NCBI GenBank assembly: GCA_958296025.1
Contig: OY282430.1
Span: 1,054,001 to 1,118,000 of the forward strand
Reading direction: 5' to 3'
DNA: 64,000 nucleotides
Origin: an uncultured Pseudomonadales bacterium
GTDB taxonomy: Bacteria; Pseudomonadota; Gammaproteobacteria; Pseudomonadales; Azotimanducaceae
Shown: in pieces, positions 18,109-26,644 of the stretch
Layout of the letters: the number at the start of each line of letters is the position of its first letter
Numbering within the stretch: the stretch's first letter is position 1
Translations under genes and position numbers: made by a program
Notes under the pieces: model-generated
Seen by the model: the letters and a program-made list of their open reading frames with translations, nothing else
Database searches by the model: none
Told to the model about the DNA's origin: nothing

Positions 18109-18990
18109 TCATGCCGGCTGCCGGCCAGCGGCCAATTCGACAGCGGAGGCCTGTTCGCTAAGCAGTTCCTTGCGCCAATCGCTGACGTTCATCTCAATGG
18201 CCGCGAACCCGCCGATCCAAACCAACTCATCCCACAGGTACAGCCAGTGCGACAGGGAAGCCCAATAGACGCCGATGGCGATGAGCAGCAGGTACAGCAG
18301 AATCTTGACTGAATTGGCGAGCGAGATCAAAGCGCCGCCGGTGACGCCGCGGTCCTGCAGGCGCACCACCGCCTCTATGGCGAGCAGGATCACCAGCCAG
18401 ACCAACACTTCGATCAGGTCCGCCCAAGCTAGATCCCGCTCTAGATTGAGCCCGGCGATATCGCTGACCACTGGGTCCTTGCCGACCCAGTAGAACTCCG
18501 ATGCGCTGGAAAGCCCGGCGCAATTGCCGTCGTTGATGTCCGTGTATTCAAGGTTGTACACATAGGAAACATCAGCGTTGGCAAGGCTGCACGAATCCTG
18601 TGCGTCCTGCACCGGAACCGTGGGCTGCAAGTCGATGACGGTGGTGGCGAACGCATAGACCGTATGCGCAATCAGCACATAGCAGAACAGCCGCACCCCG
18701 CGTACGCTGAGCGCCACCCAGCCCTTCCAGTGCCGGTCCTCCAGAACATAGGTCTCCAGCTCGAACATGAACAACAACAGAAACCAAGCGGACTCGTCGA
18801 TGCTGGTGGCGAACTCCCTGGTCCAGTCCAGAAAGGTGGAGCCTTCGCGCAGGGTGTGGGCGGCCCTGGACCAATCCTCAAAGATGTAAAATCCAAAGTT
18901 GACGATGAGCAGCCCATAGACCGTCCACTTGACGGCCTGCTGAACCTTGTGCGCGTCAAAATTCGCGCCGGCTGCGATTGCTGAGGTCAT
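18109..18990 (-). CDS. Uncharacterised polytopic membrane protein
   Basis: A 293-residue protein with about six hydrophobic segments (near residues 22-40, 68-82, 98-120, 188-207, 222-245 and 250-262). A soluble loop between the third and fourth (about 120-185) contains two cysteines (DSCSLAN and GNCAGLS), possibly disulfide-bonded outside the cytoplasm. A charged region near 88-95 (LEDRHWKGW) sits between helices, and the C-terminus is short and hydrophilic. I do not recognise the family. It precedes the FAD oxidoreductase on the same strand. Codon use and base composition match the core genes, so it looks native rather than acquired. Confidence 0.75.
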   Translation of the reverse strand: MTSAIAAGANFDAHKVQQAVKWTVYGLLIVNFGFYIFEDWSRAAHTLREGSTFLDWTREFATSIDESAWFLLLFMFELETYVLEDRHWKGWVALSVRGVRLFCYVLIAHTVYAFATTVIDLQPTVPVQDAQDSCSLANADVSYVYNLEYTDINDGNCAGLSSASEFYWVGKDPVVSDIAGLNLERDLAWADLIEVLVWLVILLAIEAVVRLQDRGVTGGALISLANSVKILLYLLLIAIGVYWASLSHWLYLWDELVWIGGFAAIEMNVSDWRKELLSEQASAVELAAGRQPA

Positions 18991-19033
18991 GAGCAGCAGC
19001 TAGGCTCGGTGCCCCTTGAGCGAAACAGTGAAT

Positions 19034-19873
19034 TTAGTCGTCACGCCCAACATTTTCCTTTACCTCAACACCCAACATGTTTTTAAAACGGATCAATTCT
19101 TCTGGCAATTCAGACTCCAATACCAACACAGTGCGAACATTTCGAGGTTTGCCTTGCGAAAGAAGCATGGCCTCAAAAACAGCTTGGTACTTGACGCATT
19201 GAAACAATCCTCGGTAGATATCGCCCTGAGTGGAGATGCTTGATTTGACCTCAACCGCAACAAATTTGTTGGGCAAACGAAACATTACGTCCACACAGTC
19301 TCCTGAGTCGAGGCGATACTCCGTCTCCCCTTTGGGACAAGTTTTCAAGCCCAAAATAGATGGATGCTTTGCTACATACTTTTTTAGCTTTTTGTGTAAG
19401 TTCCCTTCGCCGCCGCCCCGCGGCTTATGCGTCCGCACGCTTTTTGGCAGTGGAGGATATTTAGGCTGAGGCAAATTCAACTTTTCCAGTATTTTCTCCC
19501 AATCTGGATATTGGAAGACGGCCCTCATCTCCTCCTCTATGGCTTCATCTCTGGCATGATCGTCAAGGTTCTCGACTTTCTCTATAAAGCCATCAAAGCC
19601 GTGGCCTGGAAGGCCCGTTTCCTTGTTTACAACTAAAGATTGTATATAAGAAATCTCTGCGCCTGAGGACCCTTCCTCATTCAGTCGAGATATGGTCTCC
19701 CCGATATTTCCAAGAGGAAGCCTCATATTTCTAGCATTTCTAGGTTCGCCGACCTTTTTGGCTAGGTCCGAGTAGCATATACGCTGCTCGCATCGCGCCA
19801 ATCGCACTAGTATCGGGAATATCTTGCGAGCGCACTCTGGCCCAAATCCTTCGCCGTCTATCGGGTAGTCCAC
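19034..19873 (-). CDS. PD-(D/E)XK nuclease-like protein of unknown role
   Basis: A 279-residue protein. The first about 75 residues look like a small helical or winged domain (YSDLAKKVGEPRNARNMRLP), a pattern seen in helix-turn-helix proteins. The C-terminal third has a likely restriction-endonuclease fold: Asp in DCVDVMFRL, then FVAVEVKSS (E-x-K), and a helix with DIYRGLFQCVKYQAVF, as in DUF91/NucS-like and similar nucleases. The gene is visibly AT-richer than the core genes around it, suggesting horizontal acquisition. A divergent-looking small RHH-type ORF lies just upstream on the same strand. Function could be restriction or DNA repair; catalytic activity is inferred only. Confidence 0.7.
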   Translation of the reverse strand: MDYPIDGEGFGPECARKIFPILVRLARCEQRICYSDLAKKVGEPRNARNMRLPLGNIGETISRLNEEGSSGAEISYIQSLVVNKETGLPGHGFDGFIEKVENLDDHARDEAIEEEMRAVFQYPDWEKILEKLNLPQPKYPPLPKSVRTHKPRGGGEGNLHKKLKKYVAKHPSILGLKTCPKGETEYRLDSGDCVDVMFRLPNKFVAVEVKSSISTQGDIYRGLFQCVKYQAVFEAMLLSQGKPRNVRTVLVLESELPEELIRFKNMLGVEVKENVGRDD

Positions 19874-19906
19874 AATTTGTCCCCTGCAATGAGTGGATAT
19901 GCCGCT

Positions 19907-20146
19907 TTACCGTACTTGCCGTCTTTGGTGATCCGCCCAGCCTTTGGCCAGCATGGTTTCCAGTGGGCGGGCCTCGCAGCCCCCGTCGCTAACAATGCCC
20001 TGCCATGGCAGCCTTTCACTATGCGCCTTGCGGAGGCTTGACTCAACGCAGCGGCGCATGATCGCCGACAGGCTGATGCCGCGCTGTCTAGCTTCATTGC
20101 GCACCAACTGTCCCAATTCGTCCAGCGAGGAGTTGGTAGCTTTCAT
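19907..20146 (-). CDS. Ribbon-helix-helix antitoxin-like small protein
   Basis: A 79-residue ORF beginning MKATNSSLDELGQLVRNEA. The segment RQRGISLSAIMRRCVESSL resembles the RHH helices of VapB/CopG antitoxins, and the tail LETMLAKGWADHQRR resembles the toxin-wrapping C-terminus of VapB proteins. No PIN-domain toxin follows: the next gene on this strand is the nuclease-like protein. It may be an orphan antitoxin or the regulator of that gene. A second frame overlapping the 3' end (down to 19858) is open, which could indicate a frameshifted C-terminus. Confidence 0.4.
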   Translation of the reverse strand: MKATNSSLDELGQLVRNEARQRGISLSAIMRRCVESSLRKAHSERLPWQGIVSDGGCEARPLETMLAKGWADHQRRQVR

Positions 20147-20330
20147 GCCCTATGCATCGATTGTGAAAGTATGCACCTACCTTAGAGTCTGCTAACCTTG
20201 CATGTCAAGCTGTCTTGCGGGATCATCCACCCGCAATGAACATTGGCGTCATTGGTTTGGATGACTGGGCAGTCTTGGAGTTGGAGGAGAGGATGGCCCG
20301 CATTCCTTTGCCCATACCGCCGACCTGCAT

Positions 20331-21065
20331 TTGGACAGCCCCTTGCGAAGCTACATCGTCGAAAATTCAACACCCGCCAATCAGGCGGCGGCGCTGTGGC
20401 GGGCGGAGAAGCTGCATGCCCAGATCGTCACGGACACCGTCAATTTGGAAGGCAACCCGTTCACGCTGCCGGAGGTGCAGACGCTCATTGACGGCGTCAC
20501 GGTCGGCGGGCGCAAGGTGCAGGATGCGGAGCAAGTCCTCAACCAGTGCGCCAGTTGGCGGGAGTTGCTTCGTCAAGTGCGGGAAGGCGAGTTTGCCTTG
20601 AGCAAGGCAAACGCCTGTGCGCTGAATGCGCTGGTGGCCAGGAACGAAGCCTTGGCGTGGGGCCGGTTTCGGGACTTGGAGGTCACCATCTCGGGAACCG
20701 AGTACCGGCCGCCTCCGGCGGAAACCTTGAACGCCCGCTTTGCGGCCATGCTGGAGGCCGTCCGCTCCGAAGGCGATGCGTTTGTGCGGGGGATGCGTCT
20801 GTTTCTGGAAATGGCCCGGCAGCAGTTTTTCTTTGACGGCAACAAACGCACCGGACGGCTGATGATGAACGGCGTGTTCTTAGCGGCCGGCTTTGATGCC
20901 ATCAGCATTCCCGCTAAGCGTCAGTTGGAGTTCAACGAAAAGATGCTCCGCTACTACGAAGCCGGCGAGCCGGGGGAGATGTACGCCTTCCTGCTCTCTT
21001 GCTCCGTCACGCCCCACACAAAGCCGGTCCTGAAAACGGATCCTAAAGATCGCATTTATGCCTGA
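20331..21065 (+). CDS. Fic-family protein with catalytic His replaced by Gln
   Basis: A 244-residue Fic protein. Near residues 163-172 the Fic loop reads QFFFDGNKRTGR where active AMPylators have HPFxxGN(K/G)R, so the base histidine is Gln while the phosphate-anchoring DGNKR is kept. An inhibitory-helix motif TVNLEGN (S/T-x3-E-G-N) is at residues 35-42. The start is a TTG at 20331, in frame with the first homologous residues (DSPLRSYIV); no ATG is available upstream in frame, so the exact start is uncertain. Loss of His suggests either no AMP transfer or another chemistry, as in Doc/AvrAC-like variants. It is followed by the nucleotidyltransferase pair. Confidence 0.82.
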   Translation: MDSPLRSYIVENSTPANQAAALWRAEKLHAQIVTDTVNLEGNPFTLPEVQTLIDGVTVGGRKVQDAEQVLNQCASWRELLRQVREGEFALSKANACALNALVARNEALAWGRFRDLEVTISGTEYRPPPAETLNARFAAMLEAVRSEGDAFVRGMRLFLEMARQQFFFDGNKRTGRLMMNGVFLAAGFDAISIPAKRQLEFNEKMLRYYEAGEPGEMYAFLLSCSVTPHTKPVLKTDPKDRIYA

Positions 21066-21130
21066 GCTGGATCGGCCATCCCCTAATCAGCGGCTGCGTC
21101 AAAAAGACCTACCAAGCCGCAAGCAAAGCG

Positions 21131-21484
21131 GTGTTTTGGAAGGCCGTTGAGTCCGAAGGGTGCCATGGCTTGGCCCATGTACAATGGCGCTTGGTCGTGG
21201 CGCAGGTTGACATGATTGACGGATTGGACATCGTTCAGGCGGAGTACGCCAACCTCGGCAGCAAATGGCGGGAAATCGACGTGGACGGAGAGGTGGCGGT
21301 GAACGCCTACCCTTGCCTGCAGGTGGTTTGCTGGAGCATCGCCGCGCCGGCCATTCCATGCTCCCTCGCCCTGGGCTTGTATGAGGCGGGGTGGCGTTAC
21401 CTAACGAATGCCCCGCCCCCCGATGAGTGCGCCTTCATCGCGGCGCTGGCCCATAAATACGGCGATGGCTGCATCATCGCCTGA
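21131..21484 (+). CDS. Unknown protein overlapping the AbiEii-like gene; possible antitoxin partner
   Basis: An ORF of up to 117 residues from GTG 21131; the start is uncertain and ATG 21212 (MIDGLDIVQAEYANLG) is an alternative. Its 3' end overlaps the next gene by 20 bases. The ending YEAGWRYLTNAPPPDECAFIAALA looks like ordinary protein sequence. Position and coupling fit a cognate antitoxin or small partner of the nucleotidyltransferase, but I recognise no domain. Confidence 0.45.
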   Translation: MFWKAVESEGCHGLAHVQWRLVVAQVDMIDGLDIVQAEYANLGSKWREIDVDGEVAVNAYPCLQVVCWSIAAPAIPCSLALGLYEAGWRYLTNAPPPDECAFIAALAHKYGDGCIIA

Positions 21485-22229
21485 CTTTCGCGTCCTGGCG
21501 CATCGACGCATTTGGTGCCTGCTCGACGCCATGAACGCCGATGTGCTGGAGCGGTGCGGCATCGCTTTCGGCGGCGGCACCCGCATCGTGATGAGCTTGG
21601 ACGAGTACCGGCTGTCCAAAGACATCGACTTGTTGTGCCCGTGCGACACTTACGGCGTTCTGCGCCAAACGCTCCACGAGTCGGGGGTGGAGGGGCTGAT
21701 GGGACGGGGCGTCCCGGCGCCCCGCGGCTTTCATGCGGACCGATACGCCATCCGCACCGTCGTGCTGGTGGAGGGCGAACCCCTCAAAGTGGAGTTCCTG
21801 TCCTGTGACGAGCAGCGTCTGACCGGCCCCATCCTGTGTGTGCGGGACCCCAAGTTGCCTGTGCCGGTCCTATCCCCCCAAGCCTGCGTCACCACCAAAC
21901 TCATGGCGAACTTCGATCGGGGGCTTGATGTTCGGTACCGATGCCGGGACTTGATCGATCTAGCCTTCATGTTCCTGCACTGGCCAGAGGCTATGGACGC
22001 CGGAGCGCACACTGCCGAGACGCTTCCGCCCATGCGAGCGGGTGAGACTGCTGTAGGCGCGTTGCAGGAAAGCGTTCGCAAATGGCTCCAATCGCCCATG
22101 CAGCAAAGCCAGTGTGCTAGGGACTTGCGGGTGCTGGACGAGCCGGCGCTCCGGCAAGGGGTGCAGGCGCTCGACGCTTGGTGCCGATCATGGGACCAAG
22201 GCCGCGACGCAGGGGGGCGGTCAACTTGA
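21465..22229 (+). CDS. AbiEii/AbiGii-type nucleotidyltransferase (toxin family)
   Basis: About 254 residues from ATG 21465. The nucleotidyltransferase signature of the AbiEii/MenT superfamily is visible: FGGGTR near residue 43, then RLSKDIDLL (the two metal-binding acidic residues of the D-x-D motif), and a later basic/hydrophobic segment VTTKLMANFDRG with R-DLIDLAFM. In characterised members such proteins act as toxins in two-gene toxin-antitoxin or abortive-infection systems by transferring nucleotides to RNA such as tRNA. The upstream overlapping ORF may be the partner. The C-terminal part has low-complexity Arg/Gly and shows no known motif. Confidence 0.72.
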   Translation: MAASSPDFRVLAHRRIWCLLDAMNADVLERCGIAFGGGTRIVMSLDEYRLSKDIDLLCPCDTYGVLRQTLHESGVEGLMGRGVPAPRGFHADRYAIRTVVLVEGEPLKVEFLSCDEQRLTGPILCVRDPKLPVPVLSPQACVTTKLMANFDRGLDVRYRCRDLIDLAFMFLHWPEAMDAGAHTAETLPPMRAGETAVGALQESVRKWLQSPMQQSQCARDLRVLDEPALRQGVQALDAWCRSWDQGRDAGGRST

Positions 22230-22294
22230 AAGGATCTTGACGCGGCCTCTCTGCGCCTTCCAGCTACGCATCCATTCTACACAAGTGGATGTGG

Positions 22295-22321
22295 CGTGGC
22301 TCCAGTCTGGAGAGAGCCACG
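22295..22321. terminator. Possible bidirectional terminator hairpin
   Basis: CGTGGCTC (22295-22302) pairs perfectly with GAGCCACG (22314-22321) across an 11-base loop. It sits between two converging genes, the nucleotidyltransferase and the PQQ protein. The T-tract on either side is weak, so the call is tentative. Confidence 0.35.
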
Positions 22322-22372
22322 TTGTGGGGTTTGCAGGCTTGGTTTCTCGCCGCAGGACGGGAAAGCCAACGC

Positions 22373-24487
22373 CTAACCGGGGGTCGGCGCGAGCACCAGC
22401 AGCAAATTGCCGGGCATGTGGTTGTAGAGGCCGTAGCCGGAGGCTAGGACCAGGCTGCCTTGGTGGACGATGGGGCCGGCGCCGCCGCCGAATGCGCCGC
22501 CCTTGGTGGTGTCCCCATTGACGGTGGTGAACTGCGCGGTGCTGTCGATTTCCCACAGCAACTTGCCGGTGGCTAGCTCATGGGCGCGCAGCACGCCGTC
22601 CATAGCGCCGCCATAGACCACTTGGCCGGCCGCGGTGATCGCTTGGGAGATGCCAGGATAGCAATAGGTGCGGCCGTTGCACACATCGGGGTTCGGGGCG
22701 TACCAGAGCAGTTCGCCGGTGCGGATGTCCAGGGCGTGCAGGCCGGGTTTTGCGGGATGGTCGTACTCGCGCCCGTCGGCCATGTCGGAGATGGGCACGA
22801 ACAGGCGGTCCCCGGCGGCGGCCATGCCGAAATGCACCCCGCCTTGCACCCCGCCGCGTCCGACCCGGGTTTTCCAGACCAGGCTGCCGTCGTCCGGGTT
22901 GAGGGCGTGAACGAAGCCGGACTTCTGGCCGCCGATGACCAAGTCGCGGCCTTCGCTTGTGGTCAACAGCATTATGGCGGCACCGAAGTCGAAGTCTGGG
23001 CCGCTCTCCGGCGGGCAGCTGTGGTCGTTTTCGGTGTCGCAGGCCGAGTTCCAGACATCGTTGGCGGTGGCTTGGTAAACCCACTTGACGGCCCCATCAT
23101 CCAGGCTCATGGCGAACATGGCGTCGCTGGTGAGGGTGGCGGGGGAGGACATGTTCTCCCCGGTGCCAACGTATAGCTGATTGCGCTTGGCGTCGATGGC
23201 CGGGCTGTTCCAGATGACTGCCCCGGAGGGGCCGCGCATGTTGGTGCCGGCCCGGTTTTGGCTTTGCACCGCCGCCGGCTGGTCAATGGTGTAGGTCTTC
23301 CAGATGCGTTGGCCGGTGGCGGCTGCATAGGTGACGACGGAGCCGCGGAAGGTGCAGCATTCATAGTAAGGGTCCACCGGCAGGGCCACTTCAAGGCTGG
23401 AGACCGGAACGTGTAGGCGGCCTTCATGCAACGATGGGGTGCCGGTGATGGTGGCGTTGGGATGGTCGTCCGCCCGGTCCCGCCAGATTTCCGCGCCGGT
23501 GGCGGCGTCCAAGGCATAGACATTGCCTAGGACGTCGCCGAAAAAGGCCCCGTAGAGGCGACTTTCCGGGTTTGCGGTTTGGGCGGACGCCGACGGGGAG
23601 GCCGGCCCATTCGTCGGCGCTTCTGCGGTGTTTTGGGAAGCGAATGGGGATGGGGAAGCGGAAGGGGACATGGTGGCGGATGCTGCTGTTGATAGGGCAG
23701 GTGCGGATGCACCGCCGAAGCCGCCGATGACGATGCCGGTGCGCACTTCGGCGGAGGATTGATAGGCCCAGCGGACGCAGCCGCTGTCCCTGTCCAGAGC
23801 GTAAACCTTGCCGTTGTGCGAGCCGGTGAACAGCGCCCCGCCGGCGAAGTTGGGCTGCGAACGGGCGCGGTTGGCGCCGGGAAAGCGCACCGCCCAGCGT
23901 GGCTTCAGGCTGGCCAGTTGCTCCGGCGCGAGCCCGGCGGCGTCCTCGTTGATGTAGCGGCTGTTGGTGGGCTGAATGCCCCAGTTGACGAAGGCGGGGC
24001 CGGCGCTGAAGTCCAAGGGCGGCAGGTCTTCGACGCAGGCCGGCAGGTCGGCGGCGGCCACCTCGCCCATCTTCGCGCCGGCGATGTATTCGGTCACCAG
24101 AACACGCTCCTCGGCGCTTAAGGCGGCGGCCTCCTCGCGCATGATGCCGGTCTCCAAGGATTGCAGGATGACTTCCGGGGTCATCAGGCCGAGCATGTCC
24201 CGGTGCGGCGCCTTGGGCACGGCACCTTCGTGGCAACTGGCGCAGGCAGCCTCGTAGATGGGCCGGCCCGGCATGGCCTGCTTTTCGCGCATGATGGCCA
24301 GCAGGCTTTGCGCGGCGCCGTCGGGGTCCTCCTCCACCCCCGCTGGCGCAGCGTCGGCGGACGCTTCGCTTGGCTGAACCGCCTGTTCGGTCGGGCCTTC
24401 GCCGCACCCGCCGAGGAAGAGCAACGCAAGACCAAGCACCCATCGGCAAACCCACCGCGGCAAGGCATTGCCGCGGATTGGCTGCAT
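22373..24487 (-). CDS. Cytochrome c / PQQ-type beta-propeller lipoprotein dehydrogenase
   Basis: About 704 residues from ATG 24487 (MQPIRGNALPRWVCRWV), which places a lipoprotein signal with lipobox LGGC at the N-terminus. No strong ribosome-binding site is seen; an in-frame ATG upstream (24562) is an alternative. Residues about 80-150 form a monohaem cytochrome c domain with CASCH. The rest is a PQQ-dehydrogenase-like beta-propeller with repeats such as LVVGGQKSGFVHAL and VYGGAMDGVLRAHELATGKL, and cysteine-rich loops (CDTENDHSC, CNGRTYC). It resembles polyvinyl-alcohol dehydrogenase and other quinoprotein alcohol dehydrogenases of the periplasm. The substrate is unknown and no pqq synthesis genes are in the window. 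Confidence 0.82.
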   Translation of the reverse strand: MQPIRGNALPRWVCRWVLGLALLFLGGCGEGPTEQAVQPSEASADAAPAGVEEDPDGAAQSLLAIMREKQAMPGRPIYEAACASCHEGAVPKAPHRDMLGLMTPEVILQSLETGIMREEAAALSAEERVLVTEYIAGAKMGEVAAADLPACVEDLPPLDFSAGPAFVNWGIQPTNSRYINEDAAGLAPEQLASLKPRWAVRFPGANRARSQPNFAGGALFTGSHNGKVYALDRDSGCVRWAYQSSAEVRTGIVIGGFGGASAPALSTAASATMSPSASPSPFASQNTAEAPTNGPASPSASAQTANPESRLYGAFFGDVLGNVYALDAATGAEIWRDRADDHPNATITGTPSLHEGRLHVPVSSLEVALPVDPYYECCTFRGSVVTYAAATGQRIWKTYTIDQPAAVQSQNRAGTNMRGPSGAVIWNSPAIDAKRNQLYVGTGENMSSPATLTSDAMFAMSLDDGAVKWVYQATANDVWNSACDTENDHSCPPESGPDFDFGAAIMLLTTSEGRDLVIGGQKSGFVHALNPDDGSLVWKTRVGRGGVQGGVHFGMAAAGDRLFVPISDMADGREYDHPAKPGLHALDIRTGELLWYAPNPDVCNGRTYCYPGISQAITAAGQVVYGGAMDGVLRAHELATGKLLWEIDSTAQFTTVNGDTTKGGAFGGGAGPIVHQGSLVLASGYGLYNHMPGNLLLVLAPTPG

Positions 24488-24681
24488 GGCGTACGCGAAG
24501 GTCGTGGGGGCATCCGCTCGCTCCTGGCGGATTTGACGGGACGTCCGTGCCACAATGATCATGGTGTTCGGGGACACGCTCACATCCTCAATTTTTGTTG
24601 CTTGATGATGACGGTTTCCCACAATTCCCTGATAAGAATTCGATGGTAACTGATTGGCGTCACAGCAGGAAAGGAGGCAAT

Positions 24682-24894
24682 ATGGATCAGGAACCTGAAC
24701 AGGATGCGATGCGTCCAGAGTACGACTTTTCTTCCGGCGTGAGGGGGAGGCACCATGAAGCCTACCGGAAAGGCACGAACGTGATTCTATTGGAGCCCGA
24801 TGTGGCGCAGGTGTTCAAGGACTCTGCCGCCGTAAACTCGGCCCTGCGGGCGCTGGCGCAGGTCGCGCAAGCTCATGCCAAAACCATTCGTTGA
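24682..24894 (+). CDS. Small conserved hypothetical protein (RPEYDFS-type)
   Basis: A 70-residue protein starting MDQEPEQDAMRPEYDFS, with AAGGAGG six bases before the ATG, a near-perfect ribosome-binding site. The motif RPEYDFSSGVRGRHHEAYRK followed by GTNVILLEPDVAQVFKDS recurs in small proteins commonly found beside toxin genes in gammaproteobacteria and cyanobacteria; I know of no function. No toxin follows it here. A short hydrophilic C-terminus (QVAQAHAKTIR) ends the protein. It is divergent from the PQQ lipoprotein. Confidence 0.6.
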   Translation: MDQEPEQDAMRPEYDFSSGVRGRHHEAYRKGTNVILLEPDVAQVFKDSAAVNSALRALAQVAQAHAKTIR

Positions 24895-25049
24895 TTGGCG
24901 AATGGTTAGGACAAGTACACATCGGGTCTCCAATCTCCACACTACGGGCTTGCTTACGCCTAAGCCTCTGCTCCCATCGACCTGCCAATCCCAAGTCTTG
25001 CGAGATTCGCGTAAAATTCATGCGGTAGCAATGATTCAGGGTCAACTAG

Positions 25050-25472
25050 CTATGAGCTCTTTGCGGCGTCCCGCGCAATATTGCCCACATAGCTTGGGTC
25101 CAGTCCAAGCACTTCAGCCACCTCCTGCACAGCGTAGCCCGCAGCAAGCATGCTTCTAATACTTCTAACCTTGGCTTTCTCCCTCGATTCCCTAAGACGG
25201 GTTATGTTGTCGGGCGTAGAAGTATCCTCCGTTTCTTCCGTTTTCGATTTTGGCGTAATATTCGCCGCTATAGTCCGTACGTTCTCTGCTATGTCGAAGA
25301 TCGCGTAACCAATAAGAAAGCCAAAGGACAGGCCAAAACAGCCCACAAATATTGGTATGATGCCGATAATGCCTAAGCTGGGATCCTGCTGCACAATGGC
25401 GAGACAAAGCACTCCGCCAACAAAAAAGACGAAGCCGGAAAATACGGCGCAGGTCAATTTCAAAAAATGCAT
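25050..25472 (-). CDS. Small membrane protein with C-terminal helix-turn-helix-like segment
   Basis: A 140-residue protein with two N-terminal membrane helices (about residues 6-27 and 33-58), a polar linker, and a C-terminal region SMLAAGYAVQEVAEVLGLDPSYV that looks like a recombinase-type helix-turn-helix. The combination of membrane anchor and HTH is unusual. The gene lies in an AT-richer stretch next to an IS5 transposase remnant, so it is probably accessory. I do not recognise the family, and it might be a fragment of a larger mobile-element protein. Confidence 0.55.
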   Translation of the reverse strand: MHFLKLTCAVFSGFVFFVGGVLCLAIVQQDPSLGIIGIIPIFVGCFGLSFGFLIGYAIFDIAENVRTIAANITPKSKTEETEDTSTPDNITRLRESREKAKVRSIRSMLAAGYAVQEVAEVLGLDPSYVGNIARDAAKSS

Positions 25473-25699
25473 TGTCGAAAGGACCTCCTATTGTGAGGGG
25501 GGGGGCGATTTGTGTTACAGGTCGAAGGCCAAAATAAAGTCCACTCCTGCGGGTAAAACCGCCCTCTGATTTAGGGCACTCTAGCCCTTTGTCTGGCGGT
25601 GTCAAGGCCATTATACGGGATCACCACCTTTCGGACATTGGGAGGGAGCGCCCCGGCCGCCCGCCCGGGGCGCGTGTTCGGGTGGACCTTGGCGGCCAT

Positions 25700-26480
25700 C
25701 CCGAAGCTGTTCGGCACCTGGAGTTGCTGCGTCAAGTGGGTCGGGCGCGGCGTAGGCACGGCCTGACGTTGGCGGCGTCGCCGGAAGTGCTGAACGGAAT
25801 CCTCTGGATTCTGCGCACCGACACCCAATGGTCGAAGATGCCGGATCGGCATCCACCGCATCAGACTTGCCACCGCCGCGTCCAGCAGTGGCGCGGGGCC
25901 GGGGTCACGGATTAGCTGCTGGCGGCGCTGGCCAGGGACCTTGAGGGCCGGGGTCGGATCAGGCTGGACGAATGCTTCGTCAATAGCAGCTTCATCCCTG
26001 CAAAACGAGGGACGCCGGGGTTGGGAAAACCAAGCGGGGCAAGGGCGTCAAGATCATGGGGTTTGCAGACCGGTCTGGTCTTTCCGTCGCCCTATGCGCA
26101 GGAAGCGCTTTGCCCCATGAGACGAAGTTCGTGCTCAAATTGATTGGCTCTGCGCGACCGAGGGAAAGCCCGAGCGGCTCATTGGGGACAAGGCGTGCGA
26201 CAGCGACCCGCTGGACGGGGAGTGCGAAGCGCCGGGTGTACAGCTAGTCGCCCCGCATCGGGCCGGTCGGCGGAAGCCGAAGGCGCAGGCCTGCCGGGCG
26301 CTACGACGATATGCATGGCGCTGGAAGGTCCAGCGCCTGTTCGTATGGCTTCAGAACTATCACAGGCTGATCACGCGCTTCGAACGAAAGATCGAAAACT
26401 GCCTGGCGTTTCTCAACGCTCGCGGCGCTAATGATTTTGGCAAAGAAGTATTTATGAGATATCTTCTAATGACTTCTTAA
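25700..26480 (+). pseudogene. IS5-family transposase pseudogene
   Basis: A decayed DDE transposase can be followed across frames. [20 protein letters not shown] and [16 protein letters not shown] occur first, then an in-frame TAG at 25913. RIRLDECFVNSSFIPAKRG follows in the same frame, then a frameshift near 26040 to KTKRGKGVKIMGFADRSGL. The C-terminal LRRYAWRWKVQRLFVWLQNY (DDE Glu and YREK-like region) lies in a third frame ending at TAA 26478-26480. Homology before about 25780 is weak. No intact IS ends are visible on the left. Confidence 0.75.
26448..26468 (+). repeat. IS5-like terminal repeat copy 1
   Basis: TATTTATGAGATATCTTCTA lies at the 3' end of the transposase pseudogene. It matches 17-18 of 20 bases in the inverted copy at 26518 and the direct copy at 50395. 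Confidence 0.45.
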
Positions 26481-26517
26481 CGATCCGCTTCCAAGTTTAC
26501 AAAGCCTGTGTTGCTAC

Positions 26518-26538
26518 TAGAAACTATCTCACAAATAT
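26518..26538 (-). repeat. IS5-like terminal repeat copy 2 (inverted)
   Basis: Read on the minus strand, TATTTGTGAGATAGTTTCTA lies about 50 bases downstream of copy 1 in inverted orientation. Such a pair of inverted termini could be the right end of one element facing the left end of another, or a MITE. Confidence 0.4.
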
Positions 26539-26644
26539 CATTCCACAAGATTGCAATACTGTAGAAAATTGATAAATAGTGTTCCTTTTAATTTTGTCCG
26601 AATGCATTTACGAGAAAACTTCTAGAATTAGGACGGTTAGGATT

